Assembly (NCBI GenBank): GCA_016783865.1
Contig: JADHVS010000138.1
Location: 1 to 11,504 of the forward strand
Source: Bacteroidales bacterium
GTDB taxonomy: Bacteria > Bacteroidota > Bacteroidia > Bacteroidales > SM23-62
Direction of reading: 5' to 3'
DNA length: 11,504 bases
Numbering within the stretch: position 1 is the stretch's first letter; every line of letters starts with the position of its first letter. The translations under genes and the position numbers were made by a program. Below, one piece after another: positions 6,830-11,504 of this stretch. Below the pieces are notes generated by a model. It did no database searches. It was not told the origin of the DNA and saw nothing but the letters and a program-made list of their open reading frames with translations.

Positions 6830-9800
6830 ATGCCCGAATACCTTAACGTCGAAAAGCCCTTCCTGGAAAAGCTCCGTCAATTGGGCTGGACTATTATTGA
6901 CCAGGGGATCGGTATTCCACAGGAACCGGCGAAAAGTCTGCGGAATTCCTTTAAGGAGGTCATCCTGCCCGGCTTGTTTAAGAATGCCATCCGTAAGATC
7001 AACAAGACAGACGATGGAAAGGAGTGGCTGACCGACAAGCAATTAGAAGAGATATTATTCGAAGTCACCAATTTTCCCGGGATCTCCCTGCATGAAGCCA
7101 ACAAAGCCATTTACAGGCTAATGACAAAAGGGACCAGCGTACGGGTGAACGAACTGACCGGAGAAAAAGATCCCACGGTCAGGCTGGTCGATTTTAAAAA
7201 CTGGGAGGAGAACGATTTCACCACCATCAATCAGTTCAGGTTATTGACACCCGGAGCAGCCCGGGAAGGCATCATCCCGGATATCGTACTTTTCCTGAAC
7301 GGTATGCCTGTGGCAGTGGTGGAGTGCAAGGATTTTGATGTAGCTGAGCCGCTCAGTGAAGCCTATCTGCAGGTTACCCGCTATGCCAATACCCGGGATG
7401 ACGACTATGGCATCAGAGAGGGCGAGGAGAAGCTATTTCATTACAACCTATTCAGTATCATTTCCCATGGCCGGGAAGCGCGTGCAGGCACCATCAGCGC
7501 CGACTTTGATTTCTACACTAACTGGGTGGACATCTTTCCGGAAGAGTACAGGACCATTCAGGTTTCCCCCCATGAAGAGCGCCAGGAGGTGTTGATCCAC
7601 GGGATGCTTAACAAAGAGATCTTCGTAGATATTTTGAAACACCACACCCTGTTCATGGAGATCAAAAAAGGGATGGAGATCAAGGCCGTGGCCCGGTACA
7701 ATCAGTACAGGGCTGTTGGGAAGATCATCCGGAACCTCAGGGAAGGAAAGACTCCGATGGAAAAAGGAGGCGTGGTATGGCATACACAAGGATCGGGAAA
7801 GAGCCTGACTATGATATTTCTGATCAGGAAACTCCGATCCTGTACTGATCTCAAAGATCTAAAGATCATCTTCATCGTAGATCGAAACGACCTGGAGGAT
7901 CAGCTTTCTGAAACGGCTGCGTTGACCGGGGAGCCGGTAAGGATTATCAACCGGCGAAGAGACCTGAATCTTTTATCGGATGATACAGGCGATGTGAACA
8001 TGGTGATGATCCATAAGTTTTTGGATGAACGAAATCTATCTGCACAATCGTTAATTGACGCGGGATTAGTACCAACATTTGAACGTTTTGACACCATCAA
8101 CGAGAGCGACCGGATCATCATGCTGATTGACGAGGCGCACCGGACTCAGGGAGGCGATTTGGGTGACAATCTTTTCAGCGCATTCCCCAACGCAACCCGG
8201 ATCGGATTTACCGGCACCCCTTTACTGACCGACAGGCATCGCATCAAAACCCATGAACGGTTTGGAGGTTTTATCGATTTCTATAAGTTTGACAGGGCTG
8301 TGCAGGACAGGGCAACGGTGGAGATCAAATATATCGGGAAGGTTTCCCGGGATGAACTTCGGGACAAAGAGGCATTTGATACCGAATTTGAAGACATGTT
8401 TGCCCAGCGTACGGAATCCGAGCGTCAGGAGATCCAGCGCAGGTATGGTTCCTTCATCGCCTACCTCGAATCACGAGAACGCATTGCCGCGATTTCAAAA
8501 GACATCCTTAATCATTATTACCGGGAGATCCTTGTCAACGGTTTTAAGGCGCAGGTGGTGGCCTCGAGCATAGTGGCAGCCGTCCGATATAAATATGAAC
8601 TGGAACACGCTATACAGGATAAAATTGCAGAAATAAGGGCGCTTCCGGAAGACCAGATTGATCGGGAACAACTTGGCCGGCTGGAATCGTTGAAAGTGGC
8701 TGCTATTGTTTCAAGCCTTGGAAATAACGAACCGGGATACATCAGCAAAGCGCGAAGGGAGGCAACGGATCACAATGCCATTGAGAACTTCAAGAAAGAT
8801 TTTGACACGGAAAAACCGGAAAGCTGCATGGGGATCATCTGCGTGTGTGACCGGTTGCTTACCGGTTTTGATGCTCCCATTGAGCAAGTAATGTACCTCG
8901 ATAAAAGCATGAGGGAACATGACCTTTTCCAGGCCATCGCCAGGGTTAACCGCACCCGGAAAGGGAAAACATACGGGCTGATCGTCGATTACTTTGGAGT
9001 GACCAAACACCTTAATGACGCGTTAGCCATCTATACAGATCATGATAGGGAGGAGTTGAATGAATTCCTGGAAGTTTTCCGGGACATTAACAAAGAGATC
9101 CCCGTGTTGGAAGCCCGCTATAAACGGCTGGTTAACCTGTTCACAGATCACAAGTTATTTGACATTGACAATTTCCTAAACCAGCGGCTGACGGATGCTG
9201 ATAAAGAATTTGATTTTGCGGAGGCATGCATTGAAGAGGCCAGGCAGATCAAATTCAGGGCTGAATTGCTAACCTATTCAAAGAGCTTTTTTGACAGCCT
9301 CGATCTGTTGTTCAATGTCCAGGCGGGAACGGCTTATTGGATTCCTGCAAAACGCCTGGGCTATCTACTTTGGCGAATCAAGGATCGTTACAAGGATGAA
9401 ACCATGGATTTGAAATGGACCTCCGAGAAGGTACGCAAGCTCATCGACCGGCACTTGATGTCTCTGGGTATCGATACAACTATCTCCACAGTTCCTGTCC
9501 TATCCGAAGAATTCAAAATAAAAGTCAATGCCCTGAATAAAACACCGAAGTCCAAGGCATCCGAGATGGAACATGCCATTCGCTGGCACATCAAGGTGAA
9601 TCTGGATAAAGATCCCGTATTTTACAGTCATATCAAAGACCGGATGGAGATGATCCTACATGCCTACCAGGATAACTGGGATACCATTGTGGATGAATTA
9701 AACAAATTACATGAAGAATTGGGAGAGGGAAGAAAAGAGGAGGAAGAGGGAATATCGGCTAGCGAGGCCCCGTTTTTTGATATACTCAATCAGGAATCAT

Positions 9801-10039
9801 CGGACGAACAGGATGTTCACAAGTTAAAGGAGTTAATTCATCTTATCATGCCGATTATCCATGAGACCGCAGCGATCAGGAATTTCTGGACCGACAAAGC
9901 ATCGGAGCGAAAGCGCGTGGAAGGGCTTCTGGAAGATGAGATTCATTATGCCCGTCTGGCGGGGATCTCGGAAAAGGCAGCCGAACTGACCACCGAAATC
10001 ATGAAACTTGCTAAAAACAGGGAGGCAGATCTACGATGA
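6830..10039 (+). CDS. hsdR: Type I restriction endonuclease subunit HsdR (intact)
   Basis: Motor and nuclease subunit of the type I complex: it pulls DNA past the bound complex using ATP and cuts at a distance when the target is unmethylated. The 1069-residue length is normal for a full HsdR. The N-terminal PD-(D/E)XK nuclease shows D151 in IIPDIVLF and E165-x-K167 in VAVVECK. The SF2 motor follows: Walker A HTQGSGKS (318-325), DEAH (434-437), motif III TGT (461-463) and motif VI QAIARVNRTRKG (from Q701). The C-terminal helical region that contacts the methyltransferase includes SEMEHAIRWHI. All key residues are present, so the enzyme looks active. The start at 6830 follows the AlbA_2 stop by 2 bases with no obvious Shine-Dalgarno sequence, so translational coupling is likely. 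Base composition is visibly higher in GC than the helicase gene (36 of 60 bases are G/C at 8101-8160, counted by hand). A broken second copy of its first 59 codons lies at 4736-4911. Confidence 0.98.
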   Translation: MPEYLNVEKPFLEKLRQLGWTIIDQGIGIPQEPAKSLRNSFKEVILPGLFKNAIRKINKTDDGKEWLTDKQLEEILFEVTNFPGISLHEANKAIYRLMTKGTSVRVNELTGEKDPTVRLVDFKNWEENDFTTINQFRLLTPGAAREGIIPDIVLFLNGMPVAVVECKDFDVAEPLSEAYLQVTRYANTRDDDYGIREGEEKLFHYNLFSIISHGREARAGTISADFDFYTNWVDIFPEEYRTIQVSPHEERQEVLIHGMLNKEIFVDILKHHTLFMEIKKGMEIKAVARYNQYRAVGKIIRNLREGKTPMEKGGVVWHTQGSGKSLTMIFLIRKLRSCTDLKDLKIIFIVDRNDLEDQLSETAALTGEPVRIINRRRDLNLLSDDTGDVNMVMIHKFLDERNLSAQSLIDAGLVPTFERFDTINESDRIIMLIDEAHRTQGGDLGDNLFSAFPNATRIGFTGTPLLTDRHRIKTHERFGGFIDFYKFDRAVQDRATVEIKYIGKVSRDELRDKEAFDTEFEDMFAQRTESERQEIQRRYGSFIAYLESRERIAAISKDILNHYYREILVNGFKAQVVASSIVAAVRYKYELEHAIQDKIAEIRALPEDQIDREQLGRLESLKVAAIVSSLGNNEPGYISKARREATDHNAIENFKKDFDTEKPESCMGIICVCDRLLTGFDAPIEQVMYLDKSMREHDLFQAIARVNRTRKGKTYGLIVDYFGVTKHLNDALAIYTDHDREELNEFLEVFRDINKEIPVLEARYKRLVNLFTDHKLFDIDNFLNQRLTDADKEFDFAEACIEEARQIKFRAELLTYSKSFFDSLDLLFNVQAGTAYWIPAKRLGYLLWRIKDRYKDETMDLKWTSEKVRKLIDRHLMSLGIDTTISTVPVLSEEFKIKVNALNKTPKSKASEMEHAIRWHIKVNLDKDPVFYSHIKDRMEMILHAYQDNWDTIVDELNKLHEELGEGRKEEEEGISASEAPFFDILNQESSDEQDVHKLKELIHLIMPIIHETAAIRNFWTDKASERKRVEGLLEDEIHYARLAGISEKAAELTTEIMKLAKNREADLR
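10021..10025 (+). promoter_or_regulatory. Ribosome binding site for the metallopeptidase gene
   Basis: GGAGG lies within the last hsdR codons, 10 bases before the ATG at 10036. It is one of the few strong Shine-Dalgarno matches in the right place in this window. It fixes the metallopeptidase start at the ATGA overlap with the hsdR stop. Confidence 0.6.
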
Positions 10040-10719
10040 AACTCGAGGGAGTAGCTATAACCATTGTCCGGACGGCCCGCCGAAAAACGGTCAGTATTTT
10101 CATTGAACGCGATGGAACGGTGAAGGCGCTTGCACCTGTTTCGGCAAGCGAGGAAAAAATTGAAGAAACCATAAGATCAAAGCAGTTCCAGATCTTTACC
10201 AAGCTGGCCAAATGGAAGGAACTAAACCAGGGGAAGGTAATCCGGGAGTTTGTCAACGGACAATCCTTTCTTTACCTGGGCAGGAATTACCGCCTATCTA
10301 TCCAGGATCACCAGAAAGTTGCTTTACGGATCAGCGGGAATTCCCTGATCCTTGACAAACGTAAACTTCCTCAGGCAGCAAAGGTATTCAAGCATTTTTA
10401 CAAAGAGAAAACCCGGGAAAAGATCGAAGAACGGCTGAAGGTCATCCAGGAGAAATTCCGGGTGAAACCCAATTCTCTAAAGGTGATGGAGTTAAAAAAC
10501 CGATGGGCCTCCTGCAATCGCCAGAATGGGCTCAACTTTCACTGGAAATGCGTGATGGCTCCGGTTTCGGCGCTGGATTACATCATCACCCATGAGATGG
10601 TCCACCTCACCTATCCAAACCATTCTCCTGAGTTCTGGAACGAACTGGACAAAAAGATGCCGGACTTTCGAAAGCATGAAGAGTGGTTAAAGAGGAATGG
10701 AGTGAAGATGGGGTTGTAA
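10036..10719 (+). CDS. YgjP-like (DUF45) zinc-dependent metallopeptidase
   Basis: A 227-residue predicted cytoplasmic zinc metallopeptidase of the YgjP/DUF45 family, often annotated as M48- or SprT-like. No signal peptide or membrane segment is seen. The N-terminal strands (RRKTVSIFIERDGTVKALAP) and the 'FLYLGRNYRL' segment are typical of the family. The core has RWASC at 156-160 (the family usually shows R-W-G-S-C, so A158 is a mild variant), then the zinc site HEMVH (H186, E187, H190) and the third ligand H196 in NHSPEFW, giving HExxH-x5-H. The tail 'PDFRKHEEWLKRNG' is also family-like. Its ATG overlaps the hsdR TGA (10037-10039) as ATGA and has its own Shine-Dalgarno sequence, so it is co-translated with hsdR. 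Family members are frequently encoded just after hsdR. Its substrate is unknown; turnover or processing of restriction subunits is a reasonable guess only. Confidence 0.93.
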   Translation: MKLEGVAITIVRTARRKTVSIFIERDGTVKALAPVSASEEKIEETIRSKQFQIFTKLAKWKELNQGKVIREFVNGQSFLYLGRNYRLSIQDHQKVALRISGNSLILDKRKLPQAAKVFKHFYKEKTREKIEERLKVIQEKFRVKPNSLKVMELKNRWASCNRQNGLNFHWKCVMAPVSALDYIITHEMVHLTYPNHSPEFWNELDKKMPDFRKHEEWLKRNGVKMGL

Positions 10720-10736
10720 GATCTCAATTAAAAAGC

Positions 10737-11504
10737 CTAAAACGGAAAGCATACATCACCCTCCAGCACCTTCTTTACCGCCCACATGAATATCCCATGG
10801 GATTTTTTTTTCACGAATCCTTGTTTTTTCAATGCCAATCCCATACGGATCACACTACCCGGATTGATGCTCAGTAAGGTTCCGGGATTCTCGCTAATCT
10901 CAGCGATCAGTTGAGAAGCGGTAAGGAACGTCCTGGCTTCTGATAATGCCACTGGTTCAAAATAAACAAGCAATAACTCCTCTTCCGCCGAACAGACCAG
11001 GAACTGCTCATTGTTTTGATGAATCTCCCGGACCTCCTCCGGATCAAACCAGAACTGAAACCCCTCTTCATAGAGCCCCAACGCCTGGGCAAAGACCAGA
11101 TCCATCTCCACTTTCTGGACGTAGTCGATTGCCAGAACCTCAAAGCAGAGGAACCGCCGGGAGCCGGTCGTATCAGTCAGAAATTGCATCGTATTGACCG
11201 AACCCATGAACGACGCCCGCCGGACCAGCGACTCAGCATGATGCCCATAGGCCCTGCGCACCCGGATTGCCGATTTTGTAATGATTTCCTTGACCGTCCC
11301 GATCTCAGTACGGTTCATGTTTTCCAGCTCATCCAAGTTGATGAACATACACTCGGAGATCTGTACCAGCGTATCCCGGTTATTCGGATTGATCGTCCCG
11401 GAAAAGATATACTCCTTCAACGCCGGAGGGCAAAGGTTAAGCAGCCAGGTCGTCTTCCCGATTCCTTGGGGTCCGGAGAAGATAATCGCCGTATGGTTGA
11501 CCAC
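10737..11504 (-). CDS. VapE-like (virulence-associated protein E) P-loop ATPase/helicase, N-terminus outside window
   Basis: C-terminal 255 residues of a VapE-family ATPase. Such proteins are typical of bacterial mobile elements and prophage-like islands, and in Bacteroidota are often joined to an N-terminal primase domain, which would lie beyond 11504 here. Seen in the sequence: Walker A SGPQGIGKTTW (about 11445-11477), Walker B FINLDEL (D58, E59 counting from the window edge), the sensor-like MGSVNTMQFL and an arginine-finger-like GSRRFL at residues 114-119. The end resembles a winged helix (AEISENPGT...RMGLALKKQGF). The frame is still open at the window edge, and the GTG there is most likely internal rather than a start. 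The stop is the complement of 10737-10739. The gene converges on the hsd operon with only 17 bases between stops, so the two transcripts must terminate inside or read through one another. No role in restriction is indicated; it more likely marks a mobile element. Confidence 0.87.
   Translation of the reverse strand: MVNHTAIIFSGPQGIGKTTWLLNLCPPALKEYIFSGTINPNNRDTLVQISECMFINLDELENMNRTEIGTVKEIITKSAIRVRRAYGHHAESLVRRASFMGSVNTMQFLTDTTGSRRFLCFEVLAIDYVQKVEMDLVFAQALGLYEEGFQFWFDPEEVREIHQNNEQFLVCSAEEELLLVYFEPVALSEARTFLTASQLIAEISENPGTLLSINPGSVIRMGLALKKQGFVKKKSHGIFMWAVKKVLEGDVCFPF

Noticed and set aside
7448..9010. Several minus-strand frames of about 70-110 codons within hsdR.
   Set aside because: All lie within the well-supported HsdR coding sequence, have no recognisable domains, and look like shadows of the opposite strand.
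10792..10811. Palindrome ATCCCATGGGAT followed by nine T residues, looking like a terminator for the hsd operon.
   Set aside because: The palindrome leaves no loop, or only a 4-bp stem with a 4-base loop. It lies inside the VapE-like coding sequence, where the T run is simply lysine codons on the other strand. A weak terminator role cannot be excluded but is not supported.
10683..11197. Plus-strand short frames after the metallopeptidase gene.
   Set aside because: They overlap the VapE-like gene on the other strand, have no family features, and have biased composition typical of antisense frames.

Overview
The window is most of a chromosomal or island-borne type I restriction-modification (hsd) operon on the plus strand. 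At its right edge it meets, tail to tail, the 3' part of a VapE-like helicase gene on the minus strand. The organism is most likely a member of Bacteroidota. This is an inference from moderate to low GC, few recognisable Shine-Dalgarno sequences, and a VapE-type ATPase and hsd proteins of the kind common in that phylum. No rRNA or housekeeping marker is present to prove it.

Layout, left to right: the 3' part of hsdS (1-1062; gene start and presumably hsdM lie upstream of the window); a 1221-residue RecD2-like SF1 helicase with a C-terminal PD-(D/E)XK-type nuclease domain and an unrecognised Cys/His-containing N-terminal domain (1067-4732); a broken copy of the first ~59 codons of hsdR (4736-4911); an AlbA_2/Schlafen-type ATP-binding protein with an in-frame 21-bp minisatellite (4923-6827); an intact hsdR (6830-10039); and a YgjP-like zinc metallopeptidase overlapping hsdR by 4 bases (10036-10719). 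The VapE-like gene follows on the other strand (10737-11504, N-terminus outside the window). The plus-strand genes are packed with gaps of at most 12 bases, or overlaps, once the hsdR remnant is counted, so they look like one transcript. No promoter is visible inside the window.

How the parts fit: HsdS recognises DNA, HsdR is the ATP-driven translocase and nuclease, and HsdM (off the window) would methylate. Three accessory genes ride in the same operon: the helicase-nuclease, the AlbA_2 ATPase and the metallopeptidase. Genes of the last two types are often seen with type I systems. The helicase-nuclease is the least familiar part.

The most informative detail is the hsdR remnant. It begins 3 bases after the helicase stop and matches the start of the intact hsdR at about 76% nucleotide and 78% amino-acid identity (counted by eye). 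Most differences are in third codon positions. The locus is therefore a mosaic of two hsd lineages. One is AT-rich and once had helicase directly followed by hsdR. The other is more GC-rich and supplies AlbA_2-hsdR-metallopeptidase. The two were joined a few bases before the AlbA_2 start codon.
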